Shown here piece after piece: positions 22,165 through 32,811 of a stretch of 64,000 bases of DNA. The position numbers and the translations under genes were made by a program. The stretch is from Cephalotus follicularis (taxonomy: Eukaryota > Streptophyta > Magnoliopsida > Oxalidales > Cephalotaceae). The stretch spans positions 98,157 through 162,156 of the forward strand of contig BDDD01005195.1 in NCBI GenBank assembly GCA_001972305.1, given 5' to 3'. The notes under the pieces were generated by a model. The model made no database searches, was not told the origin of the DNA, and was given only the letters and a program-made list of their open reading frames with translations. Each line of letters begins with the position of its first letter. The first letter of the stretch is position 1.

Positions 22165-24525
22165 ATGGCCAGAACCAAACTGACTACTAGGGTTTCTCCT
22201 CCATTAGAGGTCGAACCCCTGGCTATGGTGGTTCCCACCGCCGAGAGTCCCCTTCCCTCCGAGGGTAGCCTGGGGGCTGCGGTGGGTGACCCTGCTATTC
22301 CCATTACTGAGGCTGACACCCCTGCCCCTGATAGCTTTGGTGTCAGCGCTCTTACTCGCGATGAGGTGCTTGCACTCTCTCGCAAATACAATTTCCCTCA
22401 TGGGTTGAGATTTAGTCTCCCCTCGGATCCTTGGATGGTCACAGAGAGTAGAGAGGGCCTCTTCGCTGTCTTCGAAGGTGCTCTCTCTCACGGTCTGAGG
22501 ATCCCTGTACCCTTTTTTGCCCTCTCGGTCTTGGAGACGTTCAATCTTCACCCTTTTCTTCTCCAACCCCAGTCTTGGAGTTTCATTATAGGTTTCTTAG
22601 TTAGATGTCTGGAGTCCGAGGTGACCGCAACAGTGGGACTGTTTAAACATTTCCATGTCATTTCGGCCTCACCAGGGAAGCGTGGCTATTTCTTCAAGTC
22701 GCGCCCTGGTATAAAGAAACTTCTCCTCAATCCCACCAAATCCATCAAAAATTGGAGGAGGAGATACTTCCTCATAAAGAACTTTGAGGGGTTCACCCCC
22801 CCTGTCTGGTGTGATTCCATGGAAACTACACGCCTCAACAGGAGACCCCTATTGACAACGGCCGAGAACATTGACTTTGACAAGCTCTTGCATTTGGAGC
22901 CCGAGGAGGTGAACTCTACCGTGGTAGAGGAGCGTCTGCTCCGAGCCGGGCTGAGTGTAGTTCCCATCCAGGGATCATACTCGGCAGAGGTCGAGGAAAC
23001 CTCAGAGGGTGGGGGATCCCCAGATGAATCTATGCCCCAAGAGATGGGGGAAAACTGTATAAGCTTTCGTCTCCTCCGTCTTTCTGTCTTTGTATTCCTT
23101 CTGGCTCAATTTTAAATTACTGACTTTCTTAACCTCTGTTTATGCAGCAATGGCTTCTCACCGAGGATTCGACGCTCTCTTCAGTGCCACCAAAATTAGC
23201 AAGCCTTCCTCTGCAGCGGCAGACAAGCAGAAGGCTGCCGAGGAGGCAGCTAAACAGAAGGAGAAAACTGCTGCTGAGGGGGCTAAGCAAAGGGCAAGGG
23301 CCACCGCCGAGGGGGCCAAACAAATGAAAAAGGCTACGGCTGCAGCCAAGGAGAAGGGATCCAAGCGTCCTGCCAGTGGGCGTTCCTCTGGCGGTCCTCC
23401 TCGTCCCCCAAGTAAGAAAGGGAGACTTATCTCCGAGACCGAGCTGGATTCTATCCTCGGCCGGACCTCTGACGTCCCCATCATCCTGCCTCCTCCTCGG
23501 GACGTGGAGAGGATGATTGAAGAGCTGGAGGGGGTTGGGAATGGCTCCTCTAGCCTGGACACACAAGGGGTGCCGTTTGCCCTTAGTTCTCTCTGCCTAT
23601 TTCCAGACGAGCTGATGGAGAGGAAGGATTGGTCCAACAAGGACCTAATCCATAACTCTCTGCGGAGCCACTTCGAGGTAAAGGGTGATCCTCTACCTGC
23701 GTGCTTTACATTCTTATACTTTTTCTGTTCTCATTCCGGTATTCTTTGCAGGCTTTAAATAATCATCACCTTTTGGTCGAGAACTTCTCGATCATCTTGG
23801 AGAGGTACGACAAGGCGAGGGAGGAGCTGATGGTGGAGATGGAGACTTCTCGGATGGACAAAGCTCAACTTGAGGAAGTCCTCAAGGCGCAGGAGTCTGC
23901 TGTGGAGGAAAGGAACAGAGCTGTCCTGGAGAAGGACCAATTAAAAAAGGACCTCTCCAAGGTTAGCACTCAATACCAGACTCTGCAGAAAAAGCATGAG
24001 GAGTCCGTCAAGAAGCACGAGGAGTTGCGGGCCAAGGCAGTGGAGGACGCCCTGGCAGAGTTCCAGTCCTCGGACGAGTTCCACAGCTTGATGGAAGCCT
24101 CCGTGGAGGACTTCAAAACTTCTGAGGCCTTTGGCGAAGAGGTCTTCAAGGAATCTGCCGAATACTATCGTCGGGGGTTCTACACTTGCAGGAATTGGGT
24201 CAAGACTCTGCATCCAGAGGTTCCTTTGGACGAGGTTGCCTACTGCTCAGCTGCTAAGGCTTTCGATTACTATCCTGATGGATACGAAGCCGAGGAGCTG
24301 AAGGCCGAGGAAGCCTTGGAAGGGAGTGCTGGCCTTGGGGCCGAGGTAGAGGAAGGAGAAGTCCTGCCTGCTTTTGAAGTCGTTCCTCCTCCTGAGCCCG
24401 CGTCGGCCTTGGCTTCTCTGTCTCTCTCTTCAGACCTCGTCTCCCCCCAACCTCCTCAAATCGGGCCTTTTGTTCCTCCTCCTCCTGAGGATGAAACTTC
24501 TCCTGACGCTTCTTCCTTAGCCTAG
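22165..24525 (+). CDS. antisense accessory gene of Tat-1 (putative gypsy-type transposon / transposase_28-like protein)
   Basis: Three coding exons, 22165-23056, 23148-23677 and 23752-24525, join in frame to 731 codons. A 5'-leader intron (22084-22164, GTAAGC...CACAG) ends directly at the ATG, so the in-frame ATG at 22153 is intronic. Exon 1 carries a roughly 250-residue domain (SLPSDPWMV, SWSFIIGFLVRC, YFFKSRPGIKKLL) like the plant 'putative gypsy type transposon' family. Exon 2 starts with Lys/Ala-rich AAxxAKQKEK-type repeats. Exon 3 is a long predicted coiled coil ending in FRRGFYTCRNWV and an acidic, Pro-rich tail. It lies antisense to gag-pol between integrase and 3' LTR, where Tat-group elements are known to carry additional ORFs. 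It has no stop in 731 codons although the pol genes of the same copy are broken. Biochemical function is unknown. Confidence 0.85.
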
Positions 24526-25206
24526 TTTTCGTAGGCTAGCTTTTTCTTCTTTTTTTCCTTGTAATAATTTTCCTTTTCTTGTACTTGTAATCTTCAACTA
24601 ATGAATGAAGAAAGACTTTTTACATTCTCTGTTTTCGTCTTTATTTTTTGCATTGTGAGCCTGATGTGTTTGCACTTGGCATGTATGTTTACAATCCCCT
24701 TAGGAATTTTGCTCACTGGAACCTCTGACTTCTCGTAGAAGTAGGCGCCACCCCAAAAGGGCTTAAAGTAACTTATTAACGATATTAATAAAAAACCTTT
24801 TGTATCCTCAGACTTTACTTTTGATTGGTCCCTTATGTTGTGTGCTTGAGCTTTGTGTATATACATGCGCTGATAATTTCCTTAGGACTTTTAACTTAGC
24901 CCAAATCATTAGCTCTTCGTAGATGAGAATACTTAAGCTTGGCAATCCTCTTAGGGCCCTTTACTTGAAAAGTGCTTAAGTAACTGTAATTTAATCTTCA
25001 AAGATTCTATTGCATTCATAGATTGAGTTCTTGGTCTGCTCGGCAAGTTCCTATGGGTTTGCCGAGGAGAGTATCGTCTGACCTATTAGGTTTTAGGACA
25101 TGTCGGTTGAGCTTGCAGTCCACTTAGGGACACTTGTATTAAAGTGCTCAGTCCGACGAGCTTGATCATTGTGAGTTCCCATGGATTCGCCTTTCAAGTC
25201 ACGACT
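24526..25206. other. Tat-1 3' non-coding region
   Basis: Non-coding DNA between the convergent antisense gene and integrase. It shares blocks with Tat-2 36885-37560 (TTGTAATAATTTTCCTTTTC-like terminator region, ATACATGCGCTGATAATTTC, GGTCTGCTCGG...AAGTTCCTATGGG). The tandem array seen in Tat-2 and Tat-3 is missing here. Confidence 0.7.
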
Positions 25207-26583
25207 TTAGGTCTGGTTGGACAAGTTCCTATGGTGGCACCTCAATCCTTCTTCGTTGTTGTCTTCAGTAAAGTGTACAACTCTTGGTGATTGTACTCCA
25301 ATCTCCACCGGTATCATGGCTTCAGCTCCAAAACAAAGGCTGTATGGGGACTCACCAGTTGTGGTCCGAGGAGTGGTTCTATATGCCCATAGTACACTTG
25401 GTAGCTCCTCCGTCCATCTTCCTTTGCTGTCTTCAAGGCGCTTCTTCAAGCCTGAGATGATTTCTCTGTTGATCACCTTGGCTTGACCATTACTTTGAGG
25501 GTAGGCTACTGAGGCAAACCTATGTTCTATCCTCCATTCCTTGCAAAAATCACGGAAGGCTTGGCAATCAAACTGTTTACCATTGTCTGAGACGATTGTC
25601 CTCGGAACTCCAAATCTACAGATGATTGACTTCCATACGAAGCTCTTCGTGTTCTTCTCAGTAATTGTGGCTAGGGGTTCTGCTTCCACCCACTTGGTAA
25701 AGTAGTCCACTGCTACAATAAGAAACTTTCTCTAACCTGAAGCCATGGGTAGTGATCCAATGAAGTCCATTCCCCATTGTGCAAAAGGCCATGGGGCCGT
25801 GATAGACGTCAGAGGTTGAGAAGGTCTTCTGCTTATGTTTGCGTTCCTCTGACACTTGTCACACTTTCTCACCAGGTCTATAGCATCTTGATGCATAGTT
25901 GACCAGTAGTAGTCTTGCCTCAACAGCTTGTGAGACAGTGTCCTGTCCCCAGTTTGGTTACCACAAATTCCCTCATGAACCTCCCTTAGGGCGTAATCAG
26001 CCTCTAAGGGGTTCAAGCACCTCAGCCAAGGAAATGAGAAGGATCTTTTGTAGAGGATTCCATCTCGGAACTGGAATCTATTTGTTCTGTAGACCAGCTT
26101 CCTCGCCTCCACGGGGTCCTCGGACAGGATCCCGTTCCTCAACCAATTGATAAAGGGAGTCATCCAGTTTGGCTCCTGTGGCACATCTATGTCCATTACA
26201 TCTGCTTCAGAGATGGTCGGGCGATCCAGGTAGTCTACCAGTATGGTTTGATTCTTCTCCAACTCCTCTGTCGTGGCTAGTTTTGATAATTGGTCTGCTC
26301 GGACGTTCTCTGCCCAGGGTACTTTCACAATCCTTAGAATTTCGAACGCTGACTTCATGCCCTGAAATTGGGATAAGTATTTTACCATAAGGTCTTCTCT
26401 GGCCTCATACTCCTCATTCGCCAGACCAACCACTAGCTGAGAATCACTGGAGGCTTCTATCTTTCGCACCTTCAAGTGCTTTGCAATTGTCAGTCCAGCT
26501 ATCAGAGCTTCCCACTCAGCTTCGTTATTTGTAGCTTTGAACTTGAACCTCAGAGCATACTCCAACGTCCAACCATCTGGAAA
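25207..26583 (-). pseudogene. Tat-1 RNase H and integrase (broken)
   Basis: From right to left the frame encodes an RNase H-like domain starting after a deletion (TNNEAEWEALIAGL, SSDSQLVVGLAN), then integrase with the HHCC zinc site (HEGICGNQTGDRTLSH...CDKCQRN) and core (GMDFIGSLP, VSDNGKQF). An in-frame TAG at 25729-25731 separates the zinc and core parts. The third catalytic residue is lost: NGQAKVINREI has Lys where NGQxExxNR is expected. The domain then ends early, at a stop at 25207, without the usual C-terminal region. The RNase H lacks its N-terminal catalytic Asp because the deletion starts inside reverse transcriptase. Both enzymes should be inactive. Confidence 0.88.
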
Positions 26584-29472
26584 CCCGAGGTTGCGTCTAC
26601 CAGCTGGTCTATCTTTGGGAGAGGGAAGTGATCCTTTGGGCAAACTTTGTTGAGGTCTGTGAAGTCTATGCACATCCTCCATTTGCCATTGGCTTTTTTG
26701 ACTAGCACTGGATTCGCTAGCCAGTATGAGTAGTGCACTTCTCTTATGAAACCTGTCTGTAACAGCTTGCTCACCTCCTCTGCTATTGCTTGCTGCCTCT
26801 CTGGGAAAAAGTTCCTCTTCTTTTGTCTGGTCGGGGGCCTGGCTGGGTCCACGCTTAGTTTGTGAACCATTACGTCTGGGCTGATCCCAGGGACCTCCTC
26901 TGCCGACCATGCAAAAACATCTTTATTATCTCGGAGGAATGTTATTAACTCCCCATTCTCTGCCTCTCCAAGTTGTGAGCCAACTTGGAACACTTTCTCA
27001 TTGTTGCCCTCTTCCATGGGCACTTGGAGCACATCCTCAATAGGCTGTGGATGCTCTGGTTCCATGTCTCCTCTGAGCTCCACGTTTGCTATGGGGAGAA
27101 CATTGCCCTTCCCCTTGTCCGAGATGACAGTTTTGTAGCATTGCCTCGCTGCCTCTTGGTCTCCTGTGGCCTCCCCCACGCCAAAGCTTGTAGGAAACTT
27201 CATCAATAAGTGTCTCGTAGACACTATAGCCTCCAACAAGTTCAGACCTGGTCGCCCCACTATAGCATTGTAAGGGCTGTGTGTGTCCACCACCAGGAAT
27301 GTCATCTCTACCTGAGTCTGGTGTGGGGCCGTGCCTGCAACCACAGACAGGTTGATAGATCCAAGTGGATGGATCGTATCGCCTGTAAAGCCAACCAGTG
27401 GGGACTTTACGGGCTTTAGCTGGTCTGTCGGTATCCTCAGCTGATCAAATGCGTGTTTGTATAGGATGTCGGCCGAGCTGCCACTGTCAATAAGAATTCT
27501 CTTTATGGTGAAGAGTTTCACCAGAAGAGTTACCGCCACTGGATCATCGTGAGGGAGACGTACTTCCTCATAGTCCGCCTCCGAGAAGGTTATCACCTCC
27601 TCGTCTCTACCAGTTTTAAGCCTTTTGCTGTGAGGGACTTGTTGCACAGCAAGGGACTGTCTCACATAGGCCTTTCTTGCATTTTTGTGGTCGCCCCCAG
27701 ATGCGACCCCCCCAGAGATGGTGTGGATGACACCTCTGGGTTGCTGCTGCTGCTGCTCCTCTTGTTGTCGAGGAGCCTCTTCTCTTCTCTGCTCCCTCCT
27801 TCCTTGGGGAGCATTTTTGTCCCCATACTTGCGCAGATGTCCCTTTCTAATCAGGTCCTCAATCTGATTTTTCAGCTGCCTGCACTCCTCTGTATCGTGG
27901 CCGTGGTCACGATGGTACCGGCAGTACTTCTCAACATTCTTGTTCTCTGCCGGGGTCCTCAACTTCTCAGGCCACTGGAAAGGGACTTTGTCTTGCTCCA
28001 CAGCAAGTATCCTGGTACGTGTGTCCAAGAGGGGGGCAAAAGTGTTGTAAGATGGGATTGGTGCCCCTCCCCTGGATGAACCTTCACTTCTGGAGAGTTT
28101 ATGTCTGAGGTCTTCCTTGGACAAGTCTGACCTCTCCTTCCTCTTCTCTTTCCTCTCGGGAGCATTTCGTGAATGCTCCCGTCTCTCCTCCTGATGACCA
28201 GACCAGGGGGTCTTTTGCTTCCTGGCTGCCATCTCTTCCTCGGCATTGATATATCTCTCTGCTCTCTTTAGCAGGTCTTCCATATCTGTCGTGGGCCTCT
28301 TCAAGAGAGAGAAGGTGAAGGATGAGTTGTTCCTTAGCCCGCTGTTCAACGCTGTCAGTGCGAAGGATGGCTCCAAATCCTTCACTGCGAGAGATTCCCT
28401 GTTGAATCTGGTGAGGTAATCCCTCAACGACTCATCTTTCCCCTGCACCACATTGATTAAGTGAGTAGAGTTCCTCCTCTGCGTGGTGCTGTTGAGAAAC
28501 TTGGTTACGAACAGTTCCGTAAACTGATCGAAGTTCTCCACCGAATTCTTCGTCAGGGTAAAATACCATGACTGGGCAGCTCCAGTCAAGGTCGCTGGGA
28601 ATCCTCAGCACAGCATAGCGTCTGAGGCCTGGTACATCCACATTGCTTGAATGTAAGAGCGTATATACTGGATGGGGTATGTAGACCCATCGTACTTATC
28701 AAGGCTTGGGTATCGAAACCCGCTGGGGACCTGCTCTGCCATGATCTCGTACTTGAAGGGGTGGGCGCTAATGTTTCGCATCTCGGATAAATGCCCGCTA
28801 TGCTGTTCCACTCCTCGGAACCTCCTTTCCAACTCTGCAAGCCTTCTATCCACTGCTTGCTCCACATCCTCTATGTTCCTAGCCCTGCTAGAAACACGTG
28901 ACCCTCCAACCGCTGAGGCTGGGGGGTCAACCCTGCTTCCTCGCGCTGTTCCAGCTCTGTGCGAAGCATTGGAGCGCACTTGCGCCTCCTCTGCTCCCCT
29001 GGCTTCCTGCCGAGGATCCACGTCCATGGCCTGGTGCTAAGGACGTGCTCTCCTGGGATCATTGGGATGATCCCGGGCAGTCGAGGACTCTGCCCTCTGA
29101 GATGCATTGATCTCAGGTCTCCTTCCTAGGGGAATGTTGTCCCCTGACCCCCTAAGGGGAGGTTCATTTCCCCTCGACGGGTTTCGCCTGGCACCTCGTG
29201 GGTGCCGTGCCTCCACCTCTGGTCTGCTGGGACCAGAAACTCCTCGGACCATTTGCTGGACGGGCCCGACTTGCTGCTGTTGGTTGGCTAACGTTGTGAC
29301 CAACAGATCAGTGATTCACTCCATTCCCTGGAGGAGTTGATTAAGCTGCTCCCTTGTGACAGGAGCTTGTTCTTGGGCCGCTACTTGAGCGGCTTCAAGG
29401 TGAGGAGCTGCGACCTCCTGTTGTTGGCTACCTGTGGCTCCAACCTGGTTGTTCTTCCTCGGAGGCATGGTT
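26584..29472 (-). pseudogene. Tat-1 Gag-protease-partial reverse transcriptase
   Basis: A single frame from ATG at 29472 (MPPRKNNQVG...), interrupted by TGA near 29316, TAG at 29037-29039 and TGA at 28605-28607, then open for about 670 codons. Order: Gln-rich N-terminus; retrotransposon gag domain (AAQSWYFTLTKNS, SLRDYLTRFN); a zinc-knuckle-like CRYHRDHGHDTEEC in which the second Cys is His (C-x2-H-x4-H-x4-C); aspartic protease (LIDSGSSADILY near 27490); then the start of reverse transcriptase up to LPKIDQLVDATSG, where a deletion joins it out of frame to RNase H. All three stops can be explained by C-to-T changes. The protein would be truncated at codon 52. Confidence 0.9.
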
Positions 29473-29495
29473 GTTGATGACTTTTTGCTGCGCTT

Positions 29496-29513
29496 CCCAC
29501 AGACGGCGCCAAC
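29496..29513 (-). other. primer-binding site of Tat-1
   Basis: Minus-strand GTTGGCGCCGTCTGTGGG immediately after the 5' LTR end (...CATCAACA). The same site, mutated to GTTGGCACTGTCTGTGG, follows the 5' LTR of Tat-3 at 54220-54236. The form is common in Tat/Ogre-type elements; I do not assign the tRNA. Confidence 0.85.
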
Positions 29514-30385
29514 TGTTGATGCAAAAATCCTTTCCTCAACAGTACCCCACGTGTAAGGGCTTGATTTGTTTAAGGAAACGCTGCAGTAGTGCTTCGAGGA
29601 TAAGGTCAAGTATGGCTGTTTATGCTTTCCCTGCACAGAGGAACAAATACGTGAAGGTCCAGGAGGTTGTTCTCCCTGGGACACTCCGACGCTCAAGTTA
29701 GGCCTTTGCACAGTGAAAACAAGGTTTTTTAGAGAGTAAAAATGACTGACATTTGATTTGTGTTTGATTCTTGTATTTATAGGGCTGGTTTGTAACTGTC
29801 TGAGCGTGAAAAGCGGAGGTGATAGCTGTCCCCTAAGGAAATGCCGAGGATCTCGGGATTTCCCTTATCTCCACCTGATTTGTCGCTACTTTCCTTGTAG
29901 GTAGTTAACTGTATCTTATCTTCTATATTTGAAAGATATGGATCCCTGAAAAGCAGGCTAACTTCATGGCTTCATTCCATAAATGAGGAGGGGATCCTCT
30001 GCAACAGGGCTGCCGAGGAGGCGAGCCGTAGTGATGCTGCTGTGGTAGTCAGCCCCTCGTTTTAAGGTCTTCAACGTCTGGGGTTTCTGCATAGACTTGT
30101 GCTTGAAGTGGGTGGTCTTCTGCTATGTAGCCGAGGAGGTCCTCGACACTGATGCTTCAGAAGGTATCCTCGGCCCTCACGCAGAGGAGAGTAGTCCTTG
30201 CATAGCATACATGGGGTGGCTCCTCGGCACCCATGCCGAGGAGGAATTCTCCACATGTTACTGTTTTCGCAGTTAATAAGCTTCCTCTGATTACAGATTG
30301 CCAACTGTTGAACCTTTTGGACACCTGGCTGTGTTTGGAGATGACACGTGTCGTTTTTTATTTAACTCAATTTTTTCCCATATCA
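29514..30385 (-). repeat. 5' LTR of Tat-1
   Basis: 872 bp and collinear with 20677-21548, with scattered substitutions (for example GTAAAAAT versus GCAAAAAT in the first 16 bases and TGAGTGTG versus TGAGCGTG). Followed at 30386-30390 by GAGAG. Confidence 0.95.
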
Positions 30386-30390
30386 GAGAG

Positions 30391-32189
30391 TATAGAAAAT
30401 AGTGAGGTTATTAAGTTATAAAAGAGAAATGTGAGAATAAAGAAAAGAATAATTATTTTTCCTTTATTTGTTTGATAAGAATGATAAATGAAAAAGTGAA
30501 ATAAAAGAAAGAAAATTGATTTGATTGGTAGAGTGAAAAGGCTGAAAAAAAGTTTGTAATGTATATTATTGCGTCAAATATACTATTGTATCAATTTATA
30601 TCTATTGAATAAACTATAAATAATGAAATTTGAATAAATATAATAAACGAAGATAATATTAATTTTTATTTTTAAATATCTTTTCTATTCTTCGAAATCT
30701 CTCCATTTTAAAGAGATTTGAAATCTCTCCATTTTGGTGTAAGATCCAAGAGATTTTCTATATGTTTTCAAATTTGTATCTTTCTTAAAATCTTCTATAT
30801 CAATCAATGAATTTTATATTCTTCTGTGTATGTGAATTTTTTATTAGATATATGACAACGTATACCAAAGAAAAAAAAGGAAGCTTTAAATATTAATTTG
30901 TGATTTACATGTCAAACAATTATTTTGATAAGTAGATATGAATGTATTCAAATATTCTTTTCTTTTCTTTTTTTTTTGGAAGAGAATGTATTCAAATATT
31001 ATCACACTTTCTATACTTGAAAAAAATTTCTCTTACATACCAAACAAGGATTGTGTTCACACAAGACAGGTGACTTAAATATGCGTTACATAAAACACAT
31101 GTCACTTACTAAATTTTAGTTGTTAAAGAAGAAACATGGTATATTTTTTGATTGCACTGTAATAATTACACCAGTAATTATTACAGTTTCCGTCGTTAGG
31201 TTAAATTCTTACAATTTCAGTCGTTAGATTAAAATTTAAAGGTTACAAATAAGCTATTGGATTTTATATATTTTTTGATGTGGTACATTTATAACCATTA
31301 GATTTTAATCTAACGACTGAAAAGAATAATTCTACCTACAATTAGTGTAGAGGAATTGGATTTATATTTTTATTTCATTCCTTCTTTTTACATTTTCAAG
31401 TTAATTGTTTTTTATTTTTATTTTTTATCATTTTTAACAAACACATAGATTAAAAATAATTAAAATTTTATTTTGTTCACTTCTTTTTCTTCTACAATTT
31501 TTTATTCTCATAATTTTTTATATTCCTACCAAACATCGTATCGAATAAGATACGAATTGAAGTAAATGAAAAAAGAAATGTTACCCAATACCCTTGATTT
31601 GTAATTATTAATTAGTAAGCTACATGTCAAACAACAATTGTCATAATGTATTCAAGCGTTACGTATATCACACTTTATATACTTCGAAAAAATTTGTCAA
31701 CTACATACTAAACAAGGATTGTATTCAAAAGGAAGAAATACAGCTATTCTTTTTAATATTTGTCGGTTACACTTGCATTGCATGCAAAACAAGTGGCATA
31801 AGTATTTAGGAAAATGTTATAATCATTCTCTTTTGGATATTCTCTTTTATAATTTAACCTGTTAATTATAGTTTTTATGTCTAAGAATTGAATGTGATAT
31901 ATTATCTTTATAGATTATACATGTAACTTTTTAAGTCAATTGAATTACTATATATCATATACATATATGATATACAAAGATAGTAGATCAAATTCAACAG
32001 TTAAAAATATATATAATTCACATATTAAATTACGAAAGAGAATGTCTTTTGGAGAGTGATTATGGAGAATGAGTATAATACTCCTCTTTAAAATCTGCAC
32101 ATCTTTTTCAACCATAAACAAACAAATAGACATAAAGTAAAATCACATGATGGCAAGTATGTTATGCAAGTTATTAAATAGTAAAAAAA
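30391..32189. other. AT-rich intergenic segment, partly duplicated at 39420-39658 and 43611-44536
   Basis: No gene. About 30540-30820 resembles 39420-39640 (AATAAATATAATAAA..., CTCTCCATTTTGG, TCTTTCTTAAA(A/G)TCTTCTA). About 30900-31060 and 31600-31890 resemble 43735-43860 and 44160-44520 (TGTCAAACAA(T/C)(T/A)ATT, TTTGTCGGTTACA(C/G)TTGCATTG). This indicates an old local duplication, later split by a LINE insertion in the other copy. Confidence 0.7.
31157..31186. repeat. perfect 13-bp palindrome with 4-base loop
   Basis: CTGTAATAATTAC-ACCA-GTAATTATTACAG. It could fold as a hairpin. It lies in AT-rich non-coding DNA beside a second inverted pair (CAGTCGTTAGATTAAAAT near 31218 and its complement near 31302), so together they may be a small degenerate foldback element. 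Confidence 0.75.
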
Positions 32190-32572
32190 TGATATTTTCC
32201 TTCGCACCAGTGTGGAGGACGGCTTCCGCACCATTCTTTATTTCATTGATCTATAATTTATATTTTATAAATATAATTGTTGAATTTCATATATATATAT
32301 ACCATGCATGCATAATTTAAAACAAATTAACTATATATAACTATTCTATTTATACACGATAATTCGATGATTATATGAGTTTTTTGTTGAATTATATCGT
32401 GTATAAATGTGTATAAATAGAATATCTATAAATAGCCAAATAAAAATTTGTAAAAACGATCTACATATATATGAAATTCAACGGTTAGATTTTAAAAATA
32501 TAAATTATAGATCGAAGAAATAAAGAATGGTGTGAATGACGTCTTTTACAATGGTATGGAGAAAAATGTTGC
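32190..32572. mobile_element. foldback MITE
   Basis: About 380 bp. The left arm (CACCATTCTTTATTTCATTG, then ATCTATAATTTATATTTTAT and GTTGAATTTCATATATAT) is mirrored by the complement of the right arm at about 32465-32572, with arms near 100 bp and few mismatches. The central part contains a further imperfect inverted pair (CTATTTATACACGATAATTC and GAATTATATCGTGTATAAAT). Non-coding. Target duplication not resolved. Confidence 0.8.
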
Positions 32573-32696
32573 TGCACAAAAAAATTATAGGAGACCAAAC
32601 AAATCTGCACAACTTTTTTAAACTTGAAAGAACAAATAGACATGAAGTGAAATCATGTTATGGCAAGTATGTTATAGCAAGTTAATAAATAAAATT

Positions 32697-32811
32697 GAAG
32701 GAAACAAAACAAAATTACTATATACATGTAACACTCCGAGTTCGAAGGGCAAGTTCGTGACATCACTATCTGTCCAATTCAGCCACTTAATCCAATAGTT
32801 GGGTACTACTT
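32697..32811 (-). mobile_element. Gypsy LTR-end fragment, left half (split by Tat-2)
   Basis: TGTAACACTCCGAGTTCGAA at about 32727 resembles the LTR end at 4148. The sequence runs to GGGTACTACTT, is interrupted by Tat-2 and resumes after the TACTT duplication at 39225. The uninterrupted version is at 50903-51020. Confidence 0.75.

Larger units (their letters stand above)
20677..30385 (-). mobile_element. Tat-1: structurally complete Tat-like Ty3/Gypsy element with antisense gene
   Basis: Length 9709 bp, flanked by GAGAG at 20672-20676 and 30386-30390. The order on the minus strand is 5' LTR (29514-30385), primer site, gag-protease-partial RT, RNase H, integrase, a 3' non-coding region, then a polypurine tract and the 3' LTR (20677-21548). 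Between integrase and the 3' LTR lies a spliced gene on the opposite strand. Most of reverse transcriptase is deleted at about 26583. Protein motifs (SDNGKQF, CKEWRIEH, DFTDLNKVCPKDHF) and the antisense gene fit the Tat lineage. At least a dozen differences between the two LTRs are visible by eye, so the insertion is not brand new. It cannot mobilise itself; trans-mobilisation is conceivable because LTRs, primer site and PPT are present. Confidence 0.93.

Noticed and set aside
23129-23640. Long minus-strand frames of 145 and 160 codons over the antisense gene
   Set aside because: Shadows of exon 2 of the antisense gene, which has matching splice sites in three elements.
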